Assembly: GCA_959608885.1 (NCBI GenBank) | Contig: CAUHSG010000007.1 | Location: forward strand, 30,225 to 94,224 | Direction of reading: 5' to 3' | DNA: 64,000 nt | Source of the DNA: an uncultured Coriobacteriia bacterium | Lineage (GTDB): Bacteria; Actinomycetota; Coriobacteriia; Coriobacteriales; QAMH01 | In this document: positions 16,250 to 26,149 of the stretch, in pieces | How positions within the stretch are numbered: the first letter of the stretch is position 1 | How the letters are laid out: every line of letters begins with the position of its first letter | Notes under the pieces: generated by a model | What the model saw: the letters and a program-made list of their open reading frames with translations, nothing else | Databases searched by the model: none | Told to the model about the DNA's origin: nothing | Program-made: the position numbers and the translations under genes

Positions 16250-18109
16250 CTAGTCCTTCAGCTCGTCAGGCGCATTGCTCCGCAGCCTCACGAGTTCCTT
16301 CTGCATCGACACGGTTCGCTCGAAGAGCTCGTCGAGCTCCTCGGGAGAAAGCCCGCTCTCCGAACGCATGCGCGCCTTCGCATCTCGAATGCTTCGCTCG
16401 AGGTCACGCTCCCGCAGGGTACGCACCATGAGCCGTGCCTGAAACAGCTTCTCCTCGCCGTCCTCCGTTTCGACCATCGCCTGCGCGAGCAGGGTCGAGG
16501 CATCGGGACATGCGCCTTGGACCGACGCGAGCGCCTGCGCGGCGGATGCTTCATGGTCAAGCGCGATGAGGGCATCTGCCATGCTCTCCGCCGCCTGGTC
16601 CATCCACCTGATGCGCACCAAGTCCTTCCCGATATGATCGAGGAGATGAGCGTCTGTCACAACGAGCGCGATAAGCCCGTACTCCATGCGGGCGGATTGT
16701 TGGTCCGCCTCGATAATCTGCCTGGCCACAGGATCAACCGCATTCGATTGGGGCTCTGAGACGGCCTGATCGTCTTGATGGCGGGCAGCCATAGGGGCCT
16801 TGGTCTCCTTGAGAGCCTTGAATACGGCAGTATACTCCACATTCAGACGGTCGGCGATGATATTGACGTAGTCCGTTGCCGAAACGGAATTCTTGATGGG
16901 ATACAGAATCTGCAACGCCTCCGTCATGGCACGGACCTTGTTTTCCGGACGCCGCAGGTCATGACGCTCGATGCATCGGTTGATCGAGAAAGCCAGCAGC
17001 GGCTCGGCGGCGGCGATAACGGCACGCATCGCATCGGCGTCATTGGCGGCAAGGAATTCGGCAGGGTCCTTGCCATCGGGCAACACGGCAACGCGCAGGT
17101 CGATTGGGTCGCGCCTGCTCTCGACCGCCGATTGCCAGTCGATGAACTCGCTCGCGCGGTCGGCCGCCTTCTGCCCGGCCGCATCGCCGTCGAAGAGATA
17201 GACGATGCGCGTGGCAAAGCGGCTGATGAGCTTCACGTGCTGCGCCGTGAGCGCCGTGCCGAGAGTGGCGACGACGTTCTTGATGCCCGCCTGATGCATG
17301 GCGATGACATCGGTATAGCCTTCCACGACGATGGCTTCGCCGCTATTGACGATGGCGTTTTTCGCGATGTCGATGCCGAACATGTTCGACGACTTATGGA
17401 AGACCGGCGTCTCCGAGGTGTTGAGGTACTTGGGTTCGCCTTGCCCCATGATGCGGCCGCCGAAGGCGATGCTGCGCCCCTGCAGGTCATGCACGGGGAA
17501 CATCACGCGCTCGAAGAAGCGATCGACGAGGCGTCCCGACTTGTTCACGTAGGCGAGGTTCGCGCCGACGATCTCGTCACGGTTGAAGCCGCGCGATTGC
17601 AGGTGCGCGACGAGTTTGCCGTGTCCGGGCGCATAGCCGAGCTTCCATTCACGCGCGCACTCCGAGCCAAAGCCGCGCTCGTGCAAGTAGGCGCGCGCCT
17701 GCGAAGGGCCGGCATCACGCGAGCGCATGAGCTCCATATGGTAGAACTCCTCGGCCTCGGCGCAGGCCTGCATCATGCGGTCCTTGAGGCTGCGCGGGAT
17801 GCCGCTTCCGCCCACCTCGGTAATCTCGATGTTGGCACGATCGGCAAGCGCGCGCACGGCCTCGGGAAACTCGAGATGCTCGCTTTCCATGAGATAGCCA
17901 AACACGTCGCCACTCTTGCCACAGCCGAAGCAGTGCCAGTTCTGCAGGTCAGGGTCAATCTTGAAGGAAGGCGTCTTCTCGTCATGGAATGGGCAGCAAC
18001 CCCAGAACAGGCGTCCCTTCTGGCTGAGTACGACGCGTTCGCTCACGAGGGCGACCAGATCGGTCGCCTCGCGTACGCGGCGAATGTCATCGTCTGAGAT
18101 GCGCGCCAT
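16250..18109 (-). CDS. dnaG: DNA primase
   Basis: This 619-residue protein has an N-terminal CHC2 zinc-binding domain (CCPFHDEKTPSF, then CFGCGKSGD, about residues 38-66), a catalytic core with the TOPRIM signature EGYTDVIAM (about residue 260) and the DGDAAG motif, and a C-terminal DnaB-interaction region. It synthesises RNA primers at the replication fork. It starts 3 bp after the ribF stop and precedes rpoD by 15 bp, so the three are co-transcribed. Confidence 0.96.
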   Translation of the reverse strand: MARISDDDIRRVREATDLVALVSERVVLSQKGRLFWGCCPFHDEKTPSFKIDPDLQNWHCFGCGKSGDVFGYLMESEHLEFPEAVRALADRANIEITEVGGSGIPRSLKDRMMQACAEAEEFYHMELMRSRDAGPSQARAYLHERGFGSECAREWKLGYAPGHGKLVAHLQSRGFNRDEIVGANLAYVNKSGRLVDRFFERVMFPVHDLQGRSIAFGGRIMGQGEPKYLNTSETPVFHKSSNMFGIDIAKNAIVNSGEAIVVEGYTDVIAMHQAGIKNVVATLGTALTAQHVKLISRFATRIVYLFDGDAAGQKAADRASEFIDWQSAVESRRDPIDLRVAVLPDGKDPAEFLAANDADAMRAVIAAAEPLLAFSINRCIERHDLRRPENKVRAMTEALQILYPIKNSVSATDYVNIIADRLNVEYTAVFKALKETKAPMAARHQDDQAVSEPQSNAVDPVARQIIEADQQSARMEYGLIALVVTDAHLLDHIGKDLVRIRWMDQAAESMADALIALDHEASAAQALASVQGACPDASTLLAQAMVETEDGEEKLFQARLMVRTLRERDLERSIRDAKARMRSESGLSPEELDELFERTVSMQKELVRLRSNAPDELKD

Positions 18110-18112
18110 GCG

Positions 18113-19045
18113 TCACCTGCCTCCCAGATGCTCGCGTACCCATGTGATATTGCCCATTACGGTCTCGATGAGCTCTTCCTTCGTCTCGAACACGCGCGGC
18201 CCGCGCAGCCATTCCTCGAACTCGATGCGAATCTCCTTGCCGTAGAGGTCACCGTCGAAGTCGAGCAGATGCGCCTCGACCGGAGCCGTCGCCTCAGCAA
18301 AGCTCCTGGCCACGCCCACGTTGACGGCGGCGGCATAGCGCACGCCATCGACGATGCCATACGCACCGTAGACGCCCTCGCGCGGCAGCATCGTCTCGCA
18401 ATTCGCCAAGTCGAGGTTGGCCGTCGCGAAGCCAAATCCGTCACCCGCACCGCGTCCGTGCACAATCGTGCCGACGATGGCATGCGGCCTACCCGCAAGC
18501 AGACGCTTTGCCTGCGCGACTGCGCCTTCGCGCAGCTCGTTGCGTATGCGCGTCGCCGAGATGACCTCGCCATCTTCCTCGATGAGTTCGCAGGCAACGT
18601 AGGCGCAGTCTTGCGTGAGCGCCCAGCGCCCCAGATCATCGGCCGTGCCGCTCGCCTTACAGCCGAAGCGAAAGTCCGAGCCCGTGAAGATGGCTCGTGG
18701 ATGCGCAACACTCCCCAGAAAATCGAGGAAATCCATCGGCAACATCGAAAACAGCTCCGGACTTGCCGGCAGGGCAAGCACACCGCCCTCGGCCTGCTCG
18801 GCGACCATCGCCAGACGATCCTCGTTCGAGAGCAGCTTGCCGAAGCTCGAATCATCGGCGCGAAATATCTCGTCGGGATCGCGCTCGAAGGTCACGGCGA
18901 CAAGCGGCACGCCGAGCTCGCGAGCTTGTTCGCGTGCCTGGGCAAAAATCGCGCGATGCCCGATGTGCATGCCGTCGAAGACGCCGATGACAAACACGGC
19001 ATCGCCCAGATTGGCAGGCGCACCACCTACCGGGTCCGCGCGCAT
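18113..19045 (-). CDS. ribF: Bifunctional riboflavin kinase / FAD synthetase
   Basis: This 310-residue protein has the nucleotidyltransferase loop GVFDGMHIGHRAIF (about residues 20-33) of the N-terminal FAD synthetase domain. The C-terminal riboflavin kinase domain has GRPHAIVGTIVHGRGAG and the FATANL segment. It converts riboflavin to FMN and FAD. The frame extends further upstream, but the ATG at 19045 fits the family start and lies 13 bp past the truB stop. FAD and FMN supply matters here for several flavoproteins. Confidence 0.94.
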   Translation of the reverse strand: MRADPVGGAPANLGDAVFVIGVFDGMHIGHRAIFAQAREQARELGVPLVAVTFERDPDEIFRADDSSFGKLLSNEDRLAMVAEQAEGGVLALPASPELFSMLPMDFLDFLGSVAHPRAIFTGSDFRFGCKASGTADDLGRWALTQDCAYVACELIEEDGEVISATRIRNELREGAVAQAKRLLAGRPHAIVGTIVHGRGAGDGFGFATANLDLANCETMLPREGVYGAYGIVDGVRYAAAVNVGVARSFAEATAPVEAHLLDFDGDLYGKEIRIEFEEWLRGPRVFETKEELIETVMGNITWVREHLGGR

Positions 19046-19058
19046 GATATGTCCCGCC

Positions 19059-20030
19059 CTAGACAACGCCGACGACACCTCCGGGGATGACCGTCGCAGG
19101 GCGACATGCACCGGAAACGAAGTTGTAGACCGCGAGCAATCTATGACCGCACGTGCATGAAACCATACCCTCGCCCGCGTCGACGTCCGTGAGCTCGCGA
19201 CCGTTCGCAACGCATTGGGCCTGCTGCTCGCCAAGTTCGATGACGGGAAAACCCAGCAGCTTGGCCGGGTCGCACCAGGGAAGCGCGCGTCCTTCTTCCG
19301 CGCAGCTCGAAAGCTCGTCGATGGAGCAGGCCTCCTCGATGCCCGTGCTCGCAACCGAAGTGCGACGCAGTGAACCCAGATGCGCACCGCATCCCAGGTA
19401 CGCGCCAATGTCACGCGCAAGCGCGCGGATGTACGTGCCTTTGCTCACGTCGAAGTGAACGTCCCAATATGGCAGCGTGCGCATGCACGTCTTGCCGTCA
19501 GCGTCGACAAGCTCGACATCCTGCACGCCCGTGGCATCGAGACGTGCCGCATGCACGGTGATGGTGCGCGTCTCCAGTTCGATTGCCTTGCCCCCTCGCG
19601 CCGCCTTGTACGCGACGACGCCGTTTTTCTTGATGGCCGAGTACGCAGGCGGCAGCTGTTCGAGCATGCCCGTGAACTCATCGAGCACGGCCCTGGCATC
19701 GACGTTATGCATCGCATCGGCCAATGCGACATCCTCGCTGCCGGACAGCACGCGTCCCTGCGCATCATCGGTATCGGTAGCCACACCGAAGACGATGCGT
19801 GCATCGTAGCCCTTGTCGTGACCGGTGAGGTATTCGGACAGACGCGTTGCCGCGCCCACGCCCACGAGCATGAGCCCGGTAGCCGCCGGGTCGAGCGTGC
19901 CGGCATGGCCCACGCGCCGCTCGCCCGTAATCTGGCGCACGCGATTGACCACGTCATGCGAGGTCATCCCGTAGGGCTTGTCGAGCGCGAGCACGCCGCA
20001 CAACCCGCTGGCGGTGCGCCTACGACTCAT
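19059..20030 (-). CDS. truB: tRNA pseudouridine-55 synthase
   Basis: This 323-residue protein contains GVLALDKPYGMTSHDVV and the catalytic block RRVGHAGTLDPAATGLM, whose Asp is the nucleophile (about residue 52). It makes pseudouridine 55 in the tRNA T-loop. A roughly 70-residue C-terminal PUA-like part is present. The ATG overlaps the nrnA stop by 4 bp. The truB-ribF order is widely conserved. Confidence 0.95.
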   Translation of the reverse strand: MSRRRTASGLCGVLALDKPYGMTSHDVVNRVRQITGERRVGHAGTLDPAATGLMLVGVGAATRLSEYLTGHDKGYDARIVFGVATDTDDAQGRVLSGSEDVALADAMHNVDARAVLDEFTGMLEQLPPAYSAIKKNGVVAYKAARGGKAIELETRTITVHAARLDATGVQDVELVDADGKTCMRTLPYWDVHFDVSKGTYIRALARDIGAYLGCGAHLGSLRRTSVASTGIEEACSIDELSSCAEEGRALPWCDPAKLLGFPVIELGEQQAQCVANGRELTDVDAGEGMVSCTCGHRLLAVYNFVSGACRPATVIPGGVVGVV

Positions 20031-21076
20031 AGCATGTCCTCGCGAATCTTGGTGAACACGGTCGTGTTGGTGACTTCGGCATCCGTTGTCATCCGGGCGC
20101 TCGACTGCTCGGCAAACAACTTCGCGACGAGCTCCTCGACGATGGCGCGTGCCTCGGGCAGCTTGCCGTGGATGGTAAAGCCAGCCGCGGCCTTGTGACC
20201 GCCACCGTTCATCTGTGCCGCGATGGCCGCGACATCGCGATCGGTCTTGGAGCGAATCGAGCCGCGCACGATGGGACCCTGTTCGCGCAGCATGACGGCC
20301 ACCTCGACGCCATCGAGCTGGCGGATCGCATCGATGAGCGAATCACCGTCTTCCTTGTTCGCGCCGAGTTCCTCGAAATCGGCCTCGCAGGCCCAGGACA
20401 GGGCGAGCCTGCCATCGAAGAGGAGTTCGAGACGGCGCACGACGAGCGCCTCGAGCTGCAGGGCAGCCCAGCTGCGACGCTGGTACACGTAACGAGCAAC
20501 CTCGGACGGAACCGCACCGGCGTCCGCCATCTTGGCGGCAGCCATGAACGCGCGCGAATCGGCGTTCTGGAACTGGAAGCGTCCGGTATCCGTCACGAGC
20601 GCGGTATAGCAGCAGGTCGCGATCTGCTGCGTCATCTCGACGCCAGTTTGCTCGAGGAAGTCCCAGACGAGCATGCCGGCCGCGGCAGCCGTGTTGTCCA
20701 CATAGCCGACATCGGCGAATGCCGCATCTCCCTGATGATGGTCGATGACGAGGGTCTTCTTGGCACGCTTGAAGACGTGCTCGCCATCACCGCTACGCGA
20801 GACGCTCGGTACGTCAACCAATATGAAGACATCCGGTTGCACATGGTAATCGCAAGCGGATACGAAGTCCCCGTAACCTTCGAGAAAGTCATAGAGCCTG
20901 GGGTGCTCGCGCGTCGCGAGCAGCGGCGTGACCTCGTAACCGAGGCTGCGCAGACCCAAGGTGAGGGCGAGCGTGCTGCCCAGGCAGTCACCATCCGGGT
21001 TGACGTGACCGCAAATGGCGACGCTGTGCGCCCCGGCAAGCAGCTCAATGCCCTGCGTGTAATCGAGCTTCGTCAT
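20027..21076 (-). CDS. nrnA: DHH/DHHA1 phosphoesterase, NrnA-like oligoribonuclease / pAp phosphatase
   Basis: This 349-residue protein has DHH-family metal ligands in HVNPDGDCLGS (about residues 24-34), VDVPS and VIDHHQ (about residue 110), and the C-terminal DHHA1 motif MNGGGHKAAAGF. NrnA-type enzymes degrade nanoRNA and dephosphorylate pAp. The position between rbfA and truB is the usual one in Gram-positive bacteria. It follows rbfA by 51 bp and overlaps truB by 4 bp. Confidence 0.9.
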   Translation of the reverse strand: MTKLDYTQGIELLAGAHSVAICGHVNPDGDCLGSTLALTLGLRSLGYEVTPLLATREHPRLYDFLEGYGDFVSACDYHVQPDVFILVDVPSVSRSGDGEHVFKRAKKTLVIDHHQGDAAFADVGYVDNTAAAAGMLVWDFLEQTGVEMTQQIATCCYTALVTDTGRFQFQNADSRAFMAAAKMADAGAVPSEVARYVYQRRSWAALQLEALVVRRLELLFDGRLALSWACEADFEELGANKEDGDSLIDAIRQLDGVEVAVMLREQGPIVRGSIRSKTDRDVAAIAAQMNGGGHKAAAGFTIHGKLPEARAIVEELVAKLFAEQSSARMTTDAEVTNTTVFTKIREDML

Positions 21077-21127
21077 AGATCATCCCTTTGTTCTGATGCC
21101 GTCATCGCAAACGAAGAAACTGTCGTG

Positions 21128-21463
21128 CTAGCCCTCGTCAGAGAACAGCGATGCGATGCGCTCGGCCGCATCGACCGACGGGTCGATGAAAAAGCGCAGC
21201 TCGGGCGTGACGCGCCAGCCGAGACTCTTGCCGACAAGCGAGCGAATGCGCCCTTTGGCGGCTTCGAGCCCCTCCATGACCTCGTCGTAGCGACTCGCAT
21301 CGGCGCTCACGTAGACGTTGGCGACTTCGCGGTCCTTCGAGACCTCGACGTCGGTCACCGTCACGAGCTCGAGACGCGGATCGGCGATCTGGAACAGGAG
21401 CACGTTGGCAATCTTCTCGCGCAGCTCCTCGTTGACGCGACGCGATGTGGGTGTCTGCTTCAT
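21128..21463 (-). CDS. rbfA: Ribosome-binding factor A
   Basis: This 111-residue protein has the type-II KH fold pattern of RbfA: VNEELREKIANVLLFQIADPRLELVTVTDVEVSKD, then YVSAD, and a C-terminal TPELRFFIDPSVD. It binds the 30S subunit during late 16S maturation and cold adaptation. It begins 2 bp after the infB stop, as is usual. Confidence 0.95.
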   Translation of the reverse strand: MKQTPTSRRVNEELREKIANVLLFQIADPRLELVTVTDVEVSKDREVANVYVSADASRYDEVMEGLEAAKGRIRSLVGKSLGWRVTPELRFFIDPSVDAAERIASLFSDEG

Positions 21464-21465
21464 GT

Positions 21466-24036
21466 CTATTCCTTACGGGCGACCTGCTCGATGCGATAGC
21501 CCTCGATGACGTCGCCTTCCTTGATATCCTGGAAGTCCTCAATGCCAATGCCGCACTCCGTGCCCGAACGCACCGATGACACGTCATCGCGATAATGGCG
21601 CATGGACATGATGGAGCCGTCATGGACGATGACACCGTCGCGCACGATGCGCACGTGATCGGTGCTCGCAATCTCGCCCTCGGTGACGATGCAGCCGGCG
21701 ATGACACCGACCTTGGGCATCTTGAAGGTCTCGCGCACGGTGGCAGAGCCGGTGTCGACCTCGACCTCCTCGGGAGCGAGCAAGCCGACGCGTGCGGCGT
21801 TGATATCCTCGATGGCCTGATAAATGACGCGATACAGGCGAATGTCGACCTTCTCGCGCTCGGCGACCTGACGCACGCCAGCCTGCGGACGCACGCCGAA
21901 GCCGATGATGATGGCATCGGATGCCGCGGCGAAGTTGACGTCGGTTTCGGTGACGCCACCGACGGCAGCGCGAATGACGTTGATGCGTACCTCGGACTGA
22001 TCCATCTTCTCGAGCGCGCCGCGCAGGGCCTCGATGGAGCCCTGGGTATCGGCCTTGACGATGAGATTGAGCTCGGCGTGCTTGTTGGCCTCGATGCGAG
22101 CGAAGAGGTCGTCGAGGTTCATGTGGCGCGGAGCCTCCTGGGCGGCCAGGCGCTGCTTGAGCTCGCGCTCGGCGGCCAGGCTGCGGGCCTCGGACTCGTT
22201 TTCGAAGACGGCGAACTCGTCACCGGCACTCGGAACCGAGGACAGGCCCAGAATCTCGACCGGATCGGCGGGCTTTGCCTCCTTGACCGAGTTGCCCTTC
22301 GGGTCGATGAGCGCACGCACATGGCCGAAGCACACGCCCGCGACGAGCGCATCGCCCACGCGCAAGGTGCCACGCTGCACGATGACGGTCGCCACCGGAC
22401 CACGGCCCTTGTCGAGGTTGGCCTCGATGACGAAGCCGCTTGCGGTCGTATCGGGATTGGCCTTGAGCTCGAGTACCTCGGCTTGCAAGATGATGGTCTC
22501 GAGCAGCTCGTCGATGTTGAGGTTCTGACGAGCCGAGACCTCGACGAACATGTTGTTGCCGCCCCACTCCTCGGGAATGACGCCGCGCTCGGCGAGCTCG
22601 GTCTTCACGCGGTCGGGGTTGGCGCCCGCCTTGTCGATCTTGTTGATGGCAACGACGATGGGCACGTCGGCGGCCTTGGCATGATCGATGGCCTCGATAG
22701 TCTGCGGCATGACACCGTCATCGGCGGCAACGACCAGAACGATGATGTCGGTGACCTGAGCACCGCGTGCGCGCATAGCCGTGAACGCCTCGTGGCCCGG
22801 CGTGTCGATGAAGGTGATCTGGTTGCCGTTGATCCAGACCACGGATGCGCCGATAGCCTGAGTAATGCCGCCGGCCTCGGCCTGCTGTACGCCCGAATGG
22901 CGGATGGCATCGAGCAACGAGGTCTTGCCGTGGTCGACGTGACCCATAACGGTGACGACGGGCGGACGGGGCTTGAGGTCCTTCTCGTCATCGTAGAAGG
23001 TGAACGACATCTCCTCCTCCGGCGAGATGATCTTGACCTCGCGGCCAATATCGCCGGCGATGAGCTCGACCAGGTCGTCGCTCATCGACTGCGTGAGCGT
23101 GAGCGGCGTGCCGAGCAGGAAGAGCCTCTTGACGACCTCGTTGCCGGGCACCTCGAGCGCGTCGGCGAGCTCGCCGACCGTGATGCCGCTCGTGACCTGC
23201 ACGACGCCAACGGGCACGCCCGTGATCTCGGCCTTGCGCTGCGCCTCTTCCTCGGCCTTCTTGGCGGCCTCGGCAGCGCGGCGCTCCTTGCGCTTCTTGC
23301 GACGACCGCTCGACTGCTTCTCGGCCTCGGCAACGGCGGCACGGGCCTCCTCGAGTACCTTGTCGCGTTGCAGCTGCTCGGCAGCCTGCGCCATCTGACG
23401 ATAGCGGTCATCCTCGGACTCGGAATCGACCTCGACCTGCTGGCGGCCCTTCTTTTTCTTCTTGGCGCCCTTCTCGCGATACGGCGACTCGGACTGCGCA
23501 GGCTCAGCTACCGCTTGCTCGGAGGCGGCGGCACGGGCCTCGGCGGCCTCGCGCTTCTCCTGCGTCAGGCGGTTGCTCTCGGCGGCGATCTGCGAAAGCA
23601 GGCCGTCGAAGACGGACGGCTTGGCGGGCCTGGCCTCCTGTTGGGCGGCCTTGTCGGCGGCCTCGGCCTCCTGCTGAGCGGCCTTGGCCTCCGCCTCGGC
23701 GGCCTCACGCCTCTTCTGCTCCTTCTGACGGCGCTTTATCTCGGCCTGGGCAGCCTGCTTGTGCTCTTCCTCGAGGCGCTTGCGCTCCTCTTCCTCGGCA
23801 CTCGCCTTCTCGTCCTCGGCGCTCTTTTCGGCATCTTCCGGAGCCTGATCGGTGCGATTCTGCAACTCGGGACCAAGCTCCTTGCGAATCTTGTCGACAT
23901 AGGCGTCGACGAGCGTTGACGCATGGTTCTTGACGGGGATCTTCATCTCCTTGAGTCTCTCGACGAGCTCCTTGGAGGTCATCCCGAACTCCTTGGCGAG
24001 TTCATGTACGCGCATTCCTGCCATATTCCCTATCAC
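21466..24036 (-). CDS. infB: Translation initiation factor IF-2
   Basis: This 856-residue protein starts with the IF2_N helical domain (MRVHELAKEFGMTSKELV). A roughly 250-residue Ala/Glu/Lys-rich coiled-coil linker and a second IF2_N-like part follow. The GTPase domain has VTVMGHVDHGKTSLLDAI, DTPGHEAF and NKIDKAG, and domains II-IV follow. The GTG at 24036 overlaps the ylxR TGA as GTGA, arguing for coupling, but ATG codons at 24024 and 24015 are alternative or additional starts. Confidence 0.96.
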   Translation of the reverse strand: MIGNMAGMRVHELAKEFGMTSKELVERLKEMKIPVKNHASTLVDAYVDKIRKELGPELQNRTDQAPEDAEKSAEDEKASAEEEERKRLEEEHKQAAQAEIKRRQKEQKRREAAEAEAKAAQQEAEAADKAAQQEARPAKPSVFDGLLSQIAAESNRLTQEKREAAEARAAASEQAVAEPAQSESPYREKGAKKKKKGRQQVEVDSESEDDRYRQMAQAAEQLQRDKVLEEARAAVAEAEKQSSGRRKKRKERRAAEAAKKAEEEAQRKAEITGVPVGVVQVTSGITVGELADALEVPGNEVVKRLFLLGTPLTLTQSMSDDLVELIAGDIGREVKIISPEEEMSFTFYDDEKDLKPRPPVVTVMGHVDHGKTSLLDAIRHSGVQQAEAGGITQAIGASVVWINGNQITFIDTPGHEAFTAMRARGAQVTDIIVLVVAADDGVMPQTIEAIDHAKAADVPIVVAINKIDKAGANPDRVKTELAERGVIPEEWGGNNMFVEVSARQNLNIDELLETIILQAEVLELKANPDTTASGFVIEANLDKGRGPVATVIVQRGTLRVGDALVAGVCFGHVRALIDPKGNSVKEAKPADPVEILGLSSVPSAGDEFAVFENESEARSLAAERELKQRLAAQEAPRHMNLDDLFARIEANKHAELNLIVKADTQGSIEALRGALEKMDQSEVRINVIRAAVGGVTETDVNFAAASDAIIIGFGVRPQAGVRQVAEREKVDIRLYRVIYQAIEDINAARVGLLAPEEVEVDTGSATVRETFKMPKVGVIAGCIVTEGEIASTDHVRIVRDGVIVHDGSIMSMRHYRDDVSSVRSGTECGIGIEDFQDIKEGDVIEGYRIEQVARKE

Positions 24037-24332
24037 CTATCCCCTGCTGACGCCGCGCCCATGGCGCTCATATACACGTCAAAATCGGCCCTGAGCCGGT
24101 CGTAATCGTCGTTTCCCACCTTGGTGCGCAGCCGCCCACCCAAAAGGCGCTTCTCACATGCCTTGTCGAAGCATACTTCGTCCGCACACACATAGGCCCC
24201 ACGTCCCGCCGCCTTGCCGCTTGCATCGAGACCGACAGTGCCATCTGGCATGCGCACGAAACGCACGAGCGAGCGCTTGTCCGAGCTCGCATGGCAGGCG
24301 ATGCAGGTGCGTGTGGGGACCTTCCTCGTCAT
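24033..24332 (-). CDS. ylxR: YlxR/RnpM-family RNA-binding protein
   Basis: This 99-residue protein has the YlxR core: TRTCIACHASSDKRSLVRFVR, then GRGAYVC and CFDKACEKRLLGGRL. In Bacillus and Clostridium relatives YlxR binds RNA and modulates RNase P. Its ATG overlaps the nusA stop (TAATG) and its stop overlaps the infB GTG, so all three are coupled. The long upstream extension of the frame lies inside nusA. Confidence 0.93.
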   Translation of the reverse strand: MTRKVPTRTCIACHASSDKRSLVRFVRMPDGTVGLDASGKAAGRGAYVCADEVCFDKACEKRLLGGRLRTKVGNDDYDRLRADFDVYMSAMGAASAGDR

Positions 24333-25603
24333 TAGATGAGGGACTCCTCTTCCTCGTCCGCGGTGGCCTCGGGCGCCTGGCCATCGGCGTGAATGCCGCA
24401 GTAGCGCGAGCCGGGACGAGCATGGTTGCGGCAGCGCACGCCCTCGGGGCTCACGTACTCGCAACGCATATCCACCGGCTCCTCGTTGACCTCTTCGTCC
24501 TCGTCGATGAGCGAGGTCATGGATGCCAGCGAGACGCCATCGGCTGCGGCGAGGCTCGCCGACTTGATGTCGATGTGCCAGCCAGTCAGACGTGCGGCAA
24601 GGCGTGCGTTCTGGCCCTCCTTGCCAATGGCGAGCGAGAGCTGGTCATCGGGCACGATGACCGTCGCGTAATGCGAGTCCTCGTCAATGAGGACGTTGGA
24701 GACCTTGGCCGGCGAAAGCGCATTGGCCACGAAGGTCACCGGATCCTCGTTCCACTGGATGACGTCGATGCGCTCACCGCGCAGCTCGCCTACGACCATG
24801 CGGATGCGCGAGCCCTTGGGACCAACGCACGCACCCACCGGATCGAGGTTGGATTCGCGGGAGTGCACGGCAATCTTGGAGCGGGCGCCCGCCTCGCGCG
24901 CGACCGACTTGACCTCGACGACGCCATCGTAGATCTCGGGCACTTCGAGCTCGAGCAGACGACGGATGAGGTCGGGATGCGTGCGGCTCACGATAATGCT
25001 CGGGCGATTGCCGCCATCGCGCATGCGCGTGGTGCCATGTGCCTGCTGGCTCGGGTCGCGCACGTCGATGATGAGCGCCTTGATGCGCTGGTTATGCTGG
25101 TAATACTCGTTGCTGGGGCGCTCGTTGCGCTCGTTCTCGTTGCGGCGCCTGTCGAAGTGCGGCAGCTCGGCCTCGACACCATCGCGGATCTTGATGATGG
25201 TGAAGTCGGGCGTGGTCTGGAGCACGGTGCCGGTGATGAGCTCGCCCTTGCGGTCGGCAAACTCCTTGTAGATGCTCGCACGGGCTGCGTCGCGGACGAT
25301 CTCGTTGATGACGCGCTTGGCGTTCTGCGCGGCAATGCGCGACACGTTGTCAGGCGTCACGTCGCGCGGCTCGTAGTCCTCGTACTCGCCGGTCTCGGGA
25401 TCCTCCTCGCCAATGCCGACCATCTCGTAGACGAAGATGCGGCCGCTCTCGCGGTCGATGGTAACCTGCGCATCCCAGTCGAGATCGAGGATGCCCTTAT
25501 AGCTGCGCGCGAGATCCTGCTCGAGACGCTCGAGCACGGCGAGCTGGTCGATGCCTCGCTCGGTGGCAAGATCGGTGAGTGCGCTGATGAGTTCTGATGA
25601 CAT
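24332..25603 (-). CDS. nusA: Transcription termination/antitermination factor NusA with Cys/His tail
   Basis: This 423-residue protein has the NusA N-terminal RNAP-binding domain, an S1 domain (GELITGTVLQTTPDFTIIKI), and two KH domains (DPVGACVGPKGSRIRMVVGEL, then LAIGKEGQNARLAARLTG). The last 45 residues are unusual: an acidic linker is followed by a C-x9-C-x10-C-x2-H pattern (Cys381, 391, 402 and His405) and a second acidic end. That pattern suggests a small zinc-binding knuckle not typical of NusA. It follows rimP by 13 bp. Confidence 0.95.
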   Translation of the reverse strand: MSSELISALTDLATERGIDQLAVLERLEQDLARSYKGILDLDWDAQVTIDRESGRIFVYEMVGIGEEDPETGEYEDYEPRDVTPDNVSRIAAQNAKRVINEIVRDAARASIYKEFADRKGELITGTVLQTTPDFTIIKIRDGVEAELPHFDRRRNENERNERPSNEYYQHNQRIKALIIDVRDPSQQAHGTTRMRDGGNRPSIIVSRTHPDLIRRLLELEVPEIYDGVVEVKSVAREAGARSKIAVHSRESNLDPVGACVGPKGSRIRMVVGELRGERIDVIQWNEDPVTFVANALSPAKVSNVLIDEDSHYATVIVPDDQLSLAIGKEGQNARLAARLTGWHIDIKSASLAAADGVSLASMTSLIDEDEEVNEEPVDMRCEYVSPEGVRCRNHARPGSRYCGIHADGQAPEATADEEEESLI

Positions 25604-25616
25604 GGTTCCTCCCTAT

Positions 25617-26132
25617 TTAGTTGTCCTGGCCAAGCGGCGCGTCTTCGTCATCGAAGTTATGCCCGCTAAAGTCGATCCGGCCGATGATGTGCGCCTTCTT
25701 GATGCGATCGAAGGCAATGCGCTCCATCGTGCCATCTTCCATTTCGAGCACGAGCTCATCACCATCGAGCCCATGCGAAATTCCCGTGTACTTGCTGCGT
25801 GCGGCGCCCGGCTTGAGATAGGCCACCGTCGTCTCGCCCGCGAATCGGTCGAAATCATCGCGCTTGCGCAGGGGACGATCGATTCCGGGTGACGAGACCT
25901 CGAGATCGTACGACTCGATGAACGGGTCGGCCTCCTCGATCGCCGCATCCACCCACCCCTGGGCGTCGACGAGCTCGTCAAGCGTGATGCCACCAGCCGG
26001 CGTGTCAAGGAACACGCGCAGGATGGGGCGCTTGCGCGTGCCGGCCACCTCGACCGTCACCAAATCGAGACCGTGCTTGACCGTAAGCGGCTCGAGCACC
26101 TCGATAAGCTTGTCCTCCCTATTCACCTGCAT
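25617..26132 (-). CDS. rimP: Ribosome maturation factor RimP
   Basis: This 171-residue protein has the RimP signatures LTVKHGLDLVTVEVAG, the strand LRVFLDTPAGGITLDE, and YDLEVSSPGIDRPL, followed by the SH3-like C-terminal domain. It assists 30S assembly. AAGGAG precedes the ATG. It is the first gene of the operon that ends with rpoD. A hairpin with a T-rich tail lies just upstream (26150-26172). Confidence 0.94.
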   Translation of the reverse strand: MQVNREDKLIEVLEPLTVKHGLDLVTVEVAGTRKRPILRVFLDTPAGGITLDELVDAQGWVDAAIEEADPFIESYDLEVSSPGIDRPLRKRDDFDRFAGETTVAYLKPGAARSKYTGISHGLDGDELVLEMEDGTMERIAFDRIKKAHIIGRIDFSGHNFDDEDAPLGQDN

Positions 26133-26149
26133 GTCTCCTTACAAACAAA

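Noticed and set aside
18113..19420. N-terminally extended RibF starting at 19420
   Set aside because: The extra 125 codons lie inside truB and translate to Arg/Ser-rich shadow sequence; the ATG at 19045 gives the family start.
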